Of a stretch of DNA of 64,000 bases, positions 19,033-28,910 are shown piece after piece (the first letter of the stretch is position 1; each line of letters opens with the position of its first letter). Under the pieces are notes generated by a model. The model searched no databases and was not told the origin of the DNA. It saw only the letters and a list, made by a program, of their open reading frames with translations. This DNA comes from Agarophyton chilense (lineage: Eukaryota > Rhodophyta > Florideophyceae > Gracilariales > Gracilariaceae): assembly GCA_030374765.1 (NCBI GenBank), contig JARGXX010000129.1, positions 806,001-870,000 on the forward strand, in the 5' to 3' direction. The position numbers and the translations under genes are program-made.

Positions 19033-21965
19033 TAGCCACGGCCCCTTGGGTAAACAACCAATACCGAATCCGAGCCAACAAAGACACTATACCCACAGCC
19101 TACACGGCTAGAACAATTACATATAAACGACCCAAAACATACAAACCCATTATCCAACGCCCCACAAACGAAACCACAAAGAAATCCGAAAAGCAAACCC
19201 ACCACTCGAAATCCACTACAGCCCCACCAGTCACCACGCCCATATCCACAACACTCACCACCAAAGACCTCTCCCAACTACGAAACCCCGCTCGCGAGAG
19301 ATTAAGATCCGAGTCTGATCATTCCCTGCACAACTGGCACCTCAAACTCAATCACGCACATCCCACAAAGATCGCCCTGACAGCCAAACACAGACTCATA
19401 CCCACCATGCCGAACACCATACCCCAAGACTCGGCCATAACGTGCAGCGCATGCCAACATTCCAAACTCCACCCCGCACCTCACAAACGCACAGCACACA
19501 ACTACCCACCAGGCGCTTATATAAGCTCAGACACGTGCGGACCCATCACTCCCACCTCAACACAAGGCAACAACCACATATTAGTCTTAATCTGCGCAAC
19601 AACACGCTATGTCATAGCACACTTCCTCAAAGATAGGAAGGACATACTTCCGTACATCGACCACAGCCTACACCACATCACCACCACGCTCCAGCTTCCA
19701 CTTACCCACTTCCGAACAGACAACGCCAAAGAGTACACCTCCAAAACTATGCAAGCCATATACCACAAATACCGCCTACACAATCATCTCCGAACGCCTC
19801 ACCAGCCTCAGGAGAACTCAATAGCGGAGCGATTCAACCGCACGGTCATGAACGCAGTCAGAGCGTCACTCACTACAGCCAACTTAACAAGCCACTACTG
19901 GGAAGACGCTGCCAGAGACGCCATATTCAAATACAACATCATGCACCATGCCGCAATCGGTACGTCGCCACATCACCGTTGGTACGGGAAGAAACCTGTA
20001 CTTCCAAGGATCTTCATCTTCGGACAACTTGGGACAATACCAATTTACGCCCCCAAAAAGAAACTCTACTCACGGGCCGACCCCGCACGTTACATGTATG
20101 CCACCGACCTCAAACATATCGTCGTGCTAAACCTACGCACAAACCAGTACCAACCCCTCCGATCCATTGACTTCCATCCATACCACCGCCACAAAGATCC
20201 TACATACACCACGGGCACAGCATTCAAGGCAAAAGCCTCAACAAAACAGGCCATACCAAAATCCATCGAAATAGACACACAACCACCGCGTAACGTACAA
20301 CAAGCAAGACAATACCCAGATGCCCCCAAATGGCAAGAAGCCCATGACAAAGAACTGACGAATATAGATCAACACGAAAGCATACAGTGGCTACCCGAAA
20401 ACTTCACTCCACCACCCACCAGTGTCATCGCCTTAATGATGATATATCGCTATAAGCGATCGGCAGAAGGACATATATTGCAACGAAAAGCCAGGTGCAA
20501 CCTCAGAGGAGACCTTATGAAGCCGGGAATTCACTACGACCCCGAACAAGTTACCACCTACACAGCAGACCGCACAACCCAACGCATGCTAATAGCAATT
20601 CACGCTGCATACGGCTATCCATTAGAACATTTCGACATCAAATCAGCGTACCTCCATGAGCAATACTGCCACCATAGACCGGTCTACGTACGCCAAATCG
20701 CCAACTTTGACGGTACCTATCGACATCCCGGCAACTACGGTAGACTTCGCGGTAACCTGTATGAATCACCACCAGCCGCTTACCTGTATAACCACGGACT
20801 TCAAAAATGTCTCACACACCTGGGCTTCACAGCGTCAGAGCACGATCCATGCCTGTACATCAAGTCCACGACAGCAGGCCACACAATCGTCAGCACAACC
20901 ATTGACGACTTTTTAGTACTCGGAACAACACAATCACTCATCCAAGAACTATACCAAAACTTGCTCAAGAAATACAAAGTGAAACGGTTAGGAAAACCAC
21001 AACGCTTCTTAAACTGGACTATAAAACACAACCCGGACGGCACGGTTCACGTTAGTCAACCAGATGCCATCGACGCCTTATTACAACAAACCTCAATGCA
21101 CAACTGCAACCCCACGAAAACCCCATACAACCAAACAACCCACCTCGACAATCAGCCAGAAACAGAACCACTCCCCCCTCAACAAGCCAAACAATACCGA
21201 CAAATACTAGGAGAAATTAGATACATAACCGATAGTACTCGACCGGACATTATGTACGCAGCAAACCGTCTAGCACAGTACATGAAGGCTCCACAACAAC
21301 ACCATGCCCAAGCGCTGAAGACATTACTTCGCTACCTCAAAGGTACCAGAAATCATGGCCTAACATACAGACCTCTTCCAGACAGAAACAAACAACCACA
21401 CGAACTGTTCACGATATACAGCGACGCAGACTATGCCAATGCAAAGAATCGCAAATCCGTAACAGGCAATGTCCATCTATTCAACGGCACACCCATCTCT
21501 TGGTTCTCCCGGAAACAAAACGTAGTCGCCCTTTCGACAACCGAAGCCGAGTACATTTCCGCCACGAACGCCACACAACACACAAAATGGCTCCGGAACC
21601 TCTTACAATCGGCGAAAGTCCCCATGAACAAACCAACCAAACATTTCATCGACAACCGCTCCGCACTCCTAATAGCGCAGAACAAAGCACCGACAAAAAG
21701 AAAGAAGTACTTAGATATTCGACACCATTATCTTCAACACAACGTAGCCGACGGACACATAACTCTTCACCGCATACCAACTCAAGAAATGCTTGCAGAC
21801 ATACTGACTAAACCACTACATCACACTCAGTACACGGACTTGAAGGACAAACTCAATATACTCCCAACTCCTTACCAGAAAATGCACTGCAGCAACCGGG
21901 GACTGTCAAACACCAAGAAAGAATCTTCCTGCACTGCACTTTCCAAAAGTCAAACATTACAGTAG
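19020..21965 (+). CDS. copia Pol: integrase, reverse transcriptase, RNase H
   Basis: Open frame of about 980 codons; the first ATG inside it is 19407. The GAG-pre-integrase zinc finger has NWHLKLNHAH and CSACQHSK. The integrase core has SSDTCGPIT, FRTDNAKEY and PQENSIAERFNRT (the D, D and E of the DDE triad). Reverse transcriptase has FDIKSAYLH and the active site TTIDDFLVLG, where the usual YVDD is IDD. RNase H has IYSDADYANAKNRKSVTG and ALSTTEAEYIS. The frame has no internal stop. The stop codon TAG lies inside the 3' LTR, so the LTR provides the end of the protein. This is the catalytic module of a probably recently active element. Confidence 0.93.
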   Translation, partial: PPLIIATAPWVNNQYRIRANKDTIPTAYTARTITYKRPKTYKPIIQRPTNETTKKSEKQTHHSKSTTAPPVTTPISTTLTTKDLSQLRNPARERLRSESDHSLHNWHLKLNHAHPTKIALTAKHRLIPTMPNTIPQDSAITCSACQHSKLHPAPHKRTAHNYPPGAYISSDTCGPITPTSTQGNNHILVLICATTRYVIAHFLKDRKDILPYIDHSLHHITTTLQLPLTHFRTDNAKEYTSKTMQAIYHKYRLHNHLRTPHQPQENSIAERFNRTVMNAVRASLTTANLTSHYWEDAARDAIFKYNIMHHAAIGTSPHHRWYGKKPVLPRIFIFGQLGTIPIYAPKKKLYSRADPARYMYATDLKHIVVLNLRTNQYQPLRSIDFHPYHRHKDPTYTTGTAFKAKASTKQAIPKSIEIDTQPPRNVQQARQYPDAPKWQEAHDKELTNIDQHESIQWLPENFTPPPTSVIALMMIYRYKRSAEGHILQRKARCNLRGDLMKPGIHYDPEQVTTYTADRTTQRMLIAIHAAYGYPLEHFDIKSAYLHEQYCHHRPVYVRQIANFDGTYRHPGNYGRLRGNLYESPPAAYLYNHGLQKCLTHLGFTASEHDPCLYIKSTTAGHTIVSTTIDDFLVLGTTQSLIQELYQNLLKKYKVKRLGKPQRFLNWTIKHNPDGTVHVSQPDAIDALLQQTSMHNCNPTKTPYNQTTHLDNQPETEPLPPQQAKQYRQILGEIRYITDSTRPDIMYAANRLAQYMKAPQQHHAQALKTLLRYLKGTRNHGLTYRPLPDRNKQPHELFTIYSDADYANAKNRKSVTGNVHLFNGTPISWFSRKQNVVALSTTEAEYISATNATQHTKWLRNLLQSAKVPMNKPTKHFIDNRSALLIAQNKAPTKRKKYLDIRHHYLQHNVADGHITLHRIPTQEMLADILTKPLHHTQYTDLKDKLNILPTPYQKMHCSNRGLSNTKKESSCTALSKSQTLQ

Positions 21966-22033
21966 ATTTCGAAGTACTTAAGCCCACACAAGACAGGATC
22001 CAAGTAAAGATGAACTAGAGTCATCCTCTCACA
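21949..22033 (+). repeat. 3' LTR of copia element (85 bp)
   Basis: Identical over 85 bp to 17363-17447. The base before it is A where the 5' LTR has T. It is preceded by the weakly purine-rich CCAAAAG as polypurine tract candidate. It contains the pol stop codon. Confidence 0.92.
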
Positions 22034-23225
22034 AAAACCAAGATTTGTACTGGTCGGGCCAAAGACTAAATTTTTTGGACTTTCCCAGTTATTGTTGGCG
22101 GCCTATAATTTGGTATTTACACTCCCGGAAATTCAAATGGCAACAAGCGTTGCATAGTTCTTCTGAACCGCTGCTCTCAGCCAATTATGTAAAGAATCCT
22201 GTACTCGGAAAGCAACTTATCCATGTGTAAAGACTACTCAGTTAACTATCTCCCACCAAAATCCAGTTGCCATCACCGCGTGTTTCTTTGCAAAGTGCGC
22301 CAAAAAGAATCCCAAGATTTAAACGCGCACAAACAGTCTTTAATACCTTACAGCCACGCAGGTTATATATTTCATCATCTGCTTTCTCAATGTGATCTAA
22401 AAACTCGGAAAAACCTAATGAAGTGGTTTTGTTTCAAACCCACTACTAACGATGAAGTTTAAACATTTGTTACAATTTGAAAAAAAGAATATAATGGCTT
22501 CACACAGAAAAATAGAAAACGGTAGCGAGGAGTTGTAAGACCTGTCTGTTCTAAATAGCACAAAATGGGCTCGACCTAGAAGAAGAAGATTGAGGATGCC
22601 TGTGAAGTGGGACAGCACCAGCCAGATACGAGTTCAACAGGAAAGACAGGCTCACTAAGACCACGTTGGTAGACGATGATAAACAGCGCAAACAGATCCA
22701 AAAAACCATAAAGATACTAAGATTACCTTTATGATCGACTGTAGAATCCAAAAGATGTAAAAAGTCTAGTAGAAGCTTCTGTTTACGAAAGAGACAACGG
22801 TAGCTATGCTTGGCGTAAAATATATCTCACTGCCTCGCAGACCTACAGCGACGCTGTTTTACAAGTGAGAATGAAAAGCTGCACTTAGAGTGCGCCAACC
22901 TATACCATTACTCTTATCTAAATAATACTAAATAAGCAAAAACCTAAGCTAAGTACCAACTGAACTATTGTAGTAGACAAGGCATGGCATGCCGGAAACC
23001 ATCCACATCTACCACGTGGCATATAAACATCATCGGTGCAGCTCATTATACTACAAAGCTTCCTTCTGAAGCAACGTCAGACCGTTCTCCGTGAGGCAAA
23101 TGACCTCTTTTTGAGATAAAAGGCCGCATAACTGAGCCAACTATGCTTGTGATTGCTAGTAGGGAGCCAACACAGCTTCAAGACCTTTCTCTACCTTTAT
23201 TTTCCTGAAAACTAGTGGGAGAAAA
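22034..23225. other. intergenic, nothing recognised
   Basis: AT-rich DNA right of the copia element. The first five bases are the target duplication AAAAC. Small ORFs have no recognisable features. Confidence 0.5.
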
Positions 23226-24827
23226 TCAAACGGGTTCTTTACAGAGCTGCGCTCTCCCGTCGCCCCAGTTCCCTTTCAAATGTGTGGAAAGGTACTTTCT
23301 CCGTGCAAATAGCGTTTCCTCTACCGGCCAGTTCAGCAACAAGATGTGGTCGAGGTAGTATTCGCCGTAGATGAAGCGCAAGAAGCGGTCCGTAGAACAT
23401 GCGTCGCTTCGGTCACACGTCCGGGACATCGAGTCGGGGAGGCGGCTCAGCGCGGACGAGATCCAACGAGCATTTATGGTTACTCCAAGTGCGGCCATCA
23501 CGACTCTCAGACGTCGAAGCTGCGCCACCATTGGCCGCGAGGCTGATACAATGGCGTTCAGGACGAAAACAACCGCCTGAGTGTCTTCGTGATGGAGAAA
23601 CAGGCGTACGCGCGGCTGGGAGAAGTAGTCGGCGAAAAGCCGCTGCAACAGAATCCGTATTGCTTTCAATTTCAGCTACGTGATTCTCTGCGCGCGATCC
23701 TCTGCCGTCCATAAACCTCTAATATCCCACAAACCCGGTGACTCTGCTTCCTCGTAGAGCCCAAATGCCCTACCGTGGCCAACTCTAGCCGCGTCTCTGA
23801 GCATGGTCACGTGCGGGTCGAGCCTGTGAAGGTAGCGTTTTTCTTCTCTCGCCAATGAAGGCCATTACCGCATGTCGCGAAGCGACTGTCAACACAATTT
23901 GACCTGTCCGCCCCCCGGCGATGAAGTCGCCGCGCGAGCAGCGGGAATCCTCTCTTACGGCAGCAGCAGCGGCGTGCTGCCATGGCTCTTGCTCTGCGCT
24001 GCGTCACTCGTCCCGCAGAGGGAGCCTACGGTATCCTCTGCAGGACTTCGCTGAGCACTTGACCTTCTCTCCTCGCGCTCCGCAAGAGCCATGTCGAAGC
24101 AAAGAGATCTGATATAGAAGGGGCAAATCTGGAGCGCGAGCGAGAGATGTACCGCCACGCCGCAGAAGTGCCGCAACTTTTGCAACGATACCCAACGCCG
24201 ATTGCATTTAGCCAGTAGGAGAAGCTGCCTTTCCACGCAGAGCATCTTGAGGAGTTTCGACTCTGCGATTTACACCTCCATGCAATCTGTTTCCAGGTGC
24301 ACACCAAGGTGATACAGCTGCCATTTTCCATCCCAACACCCTTTCGAAGGATGTCGGGATACACCAAGCCGACTGAAAAGCGCGTCCAATATTCTGCCAG
24401 CGCGCCTGCAACCTTTTCGCGTAGATGCGCGACCTCTCGGTGAGAGTGCAACCAGAAATTCATCGATGTACGGTAGCACGCATTATCTCATTCGCTCCCT
24501 CATGTAATGTATGAGGGGGCGAAGCAACTTGCTAAACCACAAAACCAAACGTCTCCATCCAAAAAAGAGCGCGATACACCTGCAGAACCGTCCGACGCAT
24601 CGGAAGAGAAACCAATCGCCCATACTTGGTTGCAAATAGAAATGGCGATGGCCCCTTTTGGTGTCCCATGACATGAGACTATCCTCTCTATGTAGATCCA
24701 ACTCGAAGGAAGTCACCATTTCCATTTTCACGCTCCCTCTCGGCCAGTGCTTGCTCTGACGCTTGAAGATGACCACAAAGCGTTCCCTCCGATCCCCGCC
24801 CTCTCCTTTCCATACAGTGAAGGCCAA
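23226..24827 (-). pseudogene. DIRS-like reverse transcriptase/RNase H relic
   Basis: Read on the minus strand across three frames. An RT palm fragment has SWDTKRGHRHFYLQPSMGDW and SKLLRPLIHYMRERMR (24827-24483), followed by the active-site region LPYIDEFLVALSPRGR (24479-24270, IDE in place of xDD). Then comes a thumb/connection segment NRRWVSLQKLRHFCGVAVHL (24245-23955). The RNase H end is HHEDTQAVVFVLNAIVSASR with WISSALSRLPDSMSR (23669-23226). The order and motifs fit RT-RH of tyrosine-recombinase retroelements (DIRS/Ngaro). Several frame breaks and a changed active site show it is dead. No recombinase gene was found downstream, and minus-strand ORFs at 24688-25408 may be the remains of the N-terminal part. 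Confidence 0.65.
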
Positions 24828-26470
24828 CGATATCTGCTTTCCCCTTCTTTACCCTCTTCTTCAAAAACTCTGCGCCTACGTCTTCGTTAACTCCCTCTTC
24901 ATTCACTTTTCGGAAATCCTCCGTCTCAAACAACGTGTCTTCCTCAGACTGGAAAACACCCCTGAGTATCTCTCTGTATGTGAAGAGTACTTTCGCTGGG
25001 TCTAGGATCCCGTACGTTACAGTCCTCACAAGATACTAGCCGCAACCAAGCTCTGAGCGCCAGTGCTTGGCGTTCAGAGCTGTCCTCCTCCTCATGGACA
25101 GTTCTTCCGTGCTTTCGCGGTCACTCCACGTCCTAGTCTTTATCACTGATCTCCATCAGCCCCAACTTGGCCGCTGCTCCGTGAAATGCCACCAGAGCGG
25201 CTTGAAGCACGCTCCAAGCGTGCTTTTGTGAGCATTTTTGAGGCTTTCTCACCATATTGGAGGATAGAGCGACCCGGACAGACCGGTAGTACTCCAAAAA
25301 CATAGCTCCATGCCCTTGCCCGAAGAACAAAGACATCTTTCTTGGAATGTATACACCCTGCTCGTTGATTACGCGAAATGAGTGTGCCCTCATGCACAAT
25401 ACTTCCAATTTCGCTTTCAGAGCGTTCTCTGCTAATGAAAATGTTGTTTAATCTTCTATAATATCTTCGTAGTTCTTAGCAACACCTTATTAGGTGAAGT
25501 TAGGTTTCGCCCAAACACCCGCTGCGTTCAAGTATTCTTACTCTTTCGCTGATAATCGGTCTTCGGAGCGTAGGTACGTATTTTAGGCGTTCTGAGTCGT
25601 CTTAAAGTATCCTATGTGCTTGATGGGCCCATGAGAACTTTGCTTAAAGACATTGACTTCTTTAAAGAACTTAGCGGTGTTACGCTCGGTAGTGGTGGTG
25701 GCATATTCGCGTTGTTCGGGCTTCGCGGTCGCCCAAACGACACTGATAGAAACGGCAAGATCTGAACCTGTCGCGCCAACGGCAATCATTAAGATTTTTT
25801 TGGTGTCAGCTATTTCCGCCTTAGCAATATGAATGTGATATTTAGAACCTGTTACTGTCTCTTCCGTTGAGAGGTATTTCTCTGTGATCAGAGAAATAGA
25901 CATATCCGGACATCGGGAGAGAAAAATGCACCGCTGTCCTCCCACATTACTATGTTGACCTTCGAGTGACCATGTATCGACGTGGTCACTCGCTATTTTC
26001 AGAAGAGCTTCATTCGCATACGCAGTGTATACAGACGCGAAAATATTTTAGCGTCGTAAAGCGTTTTAGAAGGAAAGTATAGCAACTGAACCTCTACAAG
26101 TTGCTGATGGTTATTTAATATTATATTAATTGCTATAGAGAAGTTATTTTGAATTTTACGTATTATACTTGTTGCAATGAGATATACAAGGTTTATGTCA
26201 TCGCTGGAGTCTTTTTCTTGGAAGAAGTTCATGTTGATGATCAACTGTTCTTTCTGAACTAGATACTGAATAGGCCACATCCGGTAGAGTTGTCACTTGC
26301 ACGGTAACGTAATTGTTATAGAGTATAGCTACCCAATCAAAGACACAAGTGTAGTCAAAAAAAAGTGAATGGCAACACCGGTAGAGTTGCTCTAATATGT
26401 TCGATAGGCGTAATCAATTCGCATTCTCCTACCATCGATGCGACCCTAATTTTTTCAAAATTTTCTTGCA
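24828..26470. other. intergenic with unrecognised minus-strand ORFs
   Basis: Minus-strand ORFs at 25029-24688, 25408-25133, 25945-25583 (120 aa) and 26280-25999 (93 aa) have no recognisable motif. The first two may belong to the DIRS-like relic. Confidence 0.35.
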
Positions 26471-26670
26471 GGGATGACTGCGCTTCCCTTCTTGTGTCAT
26501 GAAGACGTTCGCATGCCCTCTTTTTCACTGTCCAGTTCTCACACTGAACAGCTCAACGTGCTTTGCCAACGTTTCTCAAGCGTATCAACGCGAAAGCATT
26601 CTTTCATGAGTCCCACTATGCATTGGTCTACGCCATCTAGCTACAACAACCCACTACACATTGCCCGCGC

Positions 26671-27597
26671 TCACGAAAACAGGCTTCTCGATCCCCACGG
26701 CCCGATGTAATCTCCCCACTCGCCCCTGTTCCGCCTCGCAAAGCGCCCGGTCTCAACTCGATCCGCGTCTCTGTCATGTTTCAACTTCGACACCAGATCA
26801 TCGTCAGACCACTGCCTCTTCGGCGCATCCTCCCCCTTCTCCTCTTCCGCTTCTGTGCTTTTTTCGACGTCGCTCCCACCACCACCTTCGCACGCGTCCT
26901 CGTCGTCACTCTCGTAATAATTGTAGTCGTACTCATAATAATCATCGCTCTTGTTTTCGTACCCACAATCACCACCCTCGCTGTCCTTCTCTTGCGTGTA
27001 GCCGTAATCGACCCGCCCCTTATAATCGATTACCTCTCTTGTGTCGCGCTCTTCCGCAAGCTTGTGCCTCTGCTTACCGTCTATTGGCATGGGCCCCACT
27101 CGACGAAAGCGAAGAAACCCTTCTGGGTACATTCTTCTGCCTAGCTCATTGCTTAAAAATTGCTTTTCGTCATCTTCGGCCCCATACACGGAACGAGATC
27201 GTTCGGAGGCCGATCGCACCTGCGCCAGCATCATCAGGTCCTGGTCGTCCACATCGATCGAGCCGATCGAGCGGCCCCGAATCAGTCCCCTTGGAATCGT
27301 CTTCATCGACACACTCTCCTCGTCGATTTCGTCAACCCAGATGGACTGCTTGGTTCCCGGCTTGCGCAGCACGCAGCTGCGATGCGCAGCCGTCGGGTTG
27401 AATCTTTCCAAAACGCCGGCAATGGCGCCTTTCTCCGTCTCATCACCGGTGTTTATCTCGAACGATTCGCTGGAGCCTGCGCTGGGCACACGCACATGCG
27501 TCAAACTGTTGGGCGCTCCATTCTGGGAGAAAGCTGCGATTCTGCTGCGGTTGTTCGACATGGTTGTGGGAGGTAATAAGAACGGAGACGTTGACAC
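26671..27597 (-). CDS. acidic Tyr/Asp-rich hypothetical protein
   Basis: 308 residues from ATG at 27597. The N-terminal 180 residues are polar with SRS and RSR motifs (GRSIGSIDVDDQDL, SASERSRSVYG). Residues of about 188-265 form an extreme acidic and aromatic tract (DYGYTQEK, DDYYEYDYNYYESDDEDACE) followed by Gly4 and a Glu-rich run. The C terminus is basic/Trp-containing (RRNRGEWGDYIGPWGSRSLF). No enzymatic domain or membrane segment is seen. It may be a disordered nuclear or cytoplasmic scaffold. A TATA box about 95 nt upstream and an intact frame favour a real intronless gene. A hydrophobic plus-strand ORF over the same tract is its shadow. The function is unknown. Confidence 0.65.
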   Translation of the reverse strand: MSTSPFLLPPTTMSNNRSRIAAFSQNGAPNSLTHVRVPSAGSSESFEINTGDETEKGAIAGVLERFNPTAAHRSCVLRKPGTKQSIWVDEIDEESVSMKTIPRGLIRGRSIGSIDVDDQDLMMLAQVRSASERSRSVYGAEDDEKQFLSNELGRRMYPEGFLRFRRVGPMPIDGKQRHKLAEERDTREVIDYKGRVDYGYTQEKDSEGGDCGYENKSDDYYEYDYNYYESDDEDACEGGGGSDVEKSTEAEEEKGEDAPKRQWSDDDLVSKLKHDRDADRVETGRFARRNRGEWGDYIGPWGSRSLFS

Positions 27598-27691
27598 GGC
27601 AGGTTGAGCGTTGGCAGGTTGAGTGAGCGGTTAACTGAAGCAGGTCGGTGTGGGATGTGGACACAAGAGAAGTGGTCTGCCCATCGACTGG

Positions 27692-27699
27692 TATTTATA
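27692..27699 (-). promoter_or_regulatory. TATA box for the acidic-protein gene
   Basis: The minus strand reads TATAAATA about 95 nt before the start codon at 27597, a suitable distance for a TATA-driven short 5' leader. Confidence 0.5.
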
Positions 27700-28185
27700 A
27701 GCAACGGGAATCATTGCTCACCGCGCAAAAATCATCGGTTGATGGAGAGAGACAATTGCACGCCTCGCCATGGTGAGTTTCTGGCGGTACCGCAAACATG
27801 CAATTCATCATTCAATGAGCACTGAGTACTCTAGGGGAGTGTGCATTAGTCCGAGCCCGATGTTGCCGTTTATGGGATCATTGCGCATCGCTTCTAGATA
27901 CAAGAGAGATCTTTTTTGGGTGTACACCCTCCCAAGCTTGGCTTTTTCTCAGTTTTGATGGTCAAAATGATGGGTTTCAGTGCGTAATTGACTTGAACGA
28001 ACGGTGGAAGAGCGGTGCAGTGAGTGAAGGAGATGGCGGTTGCGATTGAGCGCGGTTGATGAGTAACCCATTACGATGGATAGAACCTGAAGCTGCAGCA
28101 GACAGAACAGAGCGATAACGGGTGCCGGGAAAGCCTTTCCCCCACTCTTGAATTGGAGCTCAGAGCGCCTGATGAGGATCATCAT

Positions 28186-28224
28186 GATCATGATAGATGA
28201 TCATGATAGATGATCATGATGATA
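28186..28224. repeat. 13-bp tandem repeat GATCATGATAGAT x3
   Basis: Two perfect units at 28186-28198 and 28199-28211, then a third with one change. The unit contains the palindrome ATCATGAT, and related GATCATGATG units follow to about 28236. Confidence 0.85.
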
Positions 28225-28867
28225 ACGATCATGATGAAAGTCATGCTGTGACGCAAGCGTTGCGCTGTGGTCTTGCGTATGGGGTGCACTGATGATTGCG
28301 CAGCGCGAGTGTTTGAATTGTTCGAGTGAAAATGGCAATTGGGAGGGCGCGAATGTAATTTCCGAAAACGAAAGCAACAATTGATCGCGAGTGCACGATT
28401 TGCGTGTTGCATTTCCTGTGAAGGGAAAAGAGCACATGCGTTTTCATCGCCGATTAGCAGAGCGAAGTCATTCGCTGAAAGAGTGCTTCTCGGCCAGTTG
28501 GCGGAGCTCTCGTCGCTGCCGCTGTTGAAAAAAGTTTTTTTGATTCACAGCGTGTACGTTCTGGCCAATGAAAGTGTGTTGAATAGAAACGCGTCGTGTA
28601 TCGCGGGAGAAGTTGCAAGGCGGAGAGGTATAAATTACTGTAGATAGATTACGTTGGTATGTATGGAAAGAGCGCAGAGGCAACGAGTCTACAAGGATGA
28701 ATGCGCTCGATGCATTAAGTTACATGTGTGACAAGTGCAAATCGCTCGGATCCCTGCATGACTGCAAACAAGGGAATGGTCAATAGTAAAAAGGTTTAGT
28801 ACATCATCACATGGCAACAAACTGGTGAAGATACGCATATAGCAGCAACAATAACAACTAGTAGGAG

Positions 28868-28890
28868 TGGTAGTAGTAGTAGTAGTGGTG
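28868..28890. repeat. (TAG)n microsatellite
   Basis: About six TAG/TGG triplets, about 20 bp beyond the POR stop codon, so probably in its 3' UTR. Confidence 0.8.
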
Positions 28891-28910
28891 GTATAACATT
28901 TCTAAAGTGT

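Larger units (their letters stand above)
17362..22033 (+). mobile_element. Ty1/copia LTR retrotransposon, young copy
   Basis: A complete element of about 4.67 kb on the plus strand: short LTR, 274-bp leader, gag-protease ORF, pol ORF, short LTR. The order PR-IN-RT-RH is diagnostic of Ty1/copia (Pseudoviridae). LTRs start TGTC and end CACA. AAAAC directly precedes the 5' LTR (17357-17361) and follows the 3' LTR (22034-22038), giving a perfect 5-bp target duplication. The LTRs are identical over 85 bp, so insertion was recent. The coding strand is strongly A/C-rich compared with the flanks. Confidence 0.95.
27700..28910. other. intergenic between acidic-protein gene and POR
   Basis: About 1.2 kb with short overlapping ORFs and two microsatellites, annotated separately. 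It holds the 5' region of the left gene and the 3' region of POR. Confidence 0.5.

Noticed and set aside
18675-19277. 200-aa Cys/Gly/Val-rich minus-strand ORF
   Set aside because: Shadow of the A/C-rich copia gag sequence; no family features.
26776-27144. Hydrophobic 122-aa plus-strand ORF resembling a membrane protein
   Set aside because: Exact antisense of the Asp/Glu/Tyr tract of the acidic protein, whose codons read as Val/Ile/Leu on the other strand.
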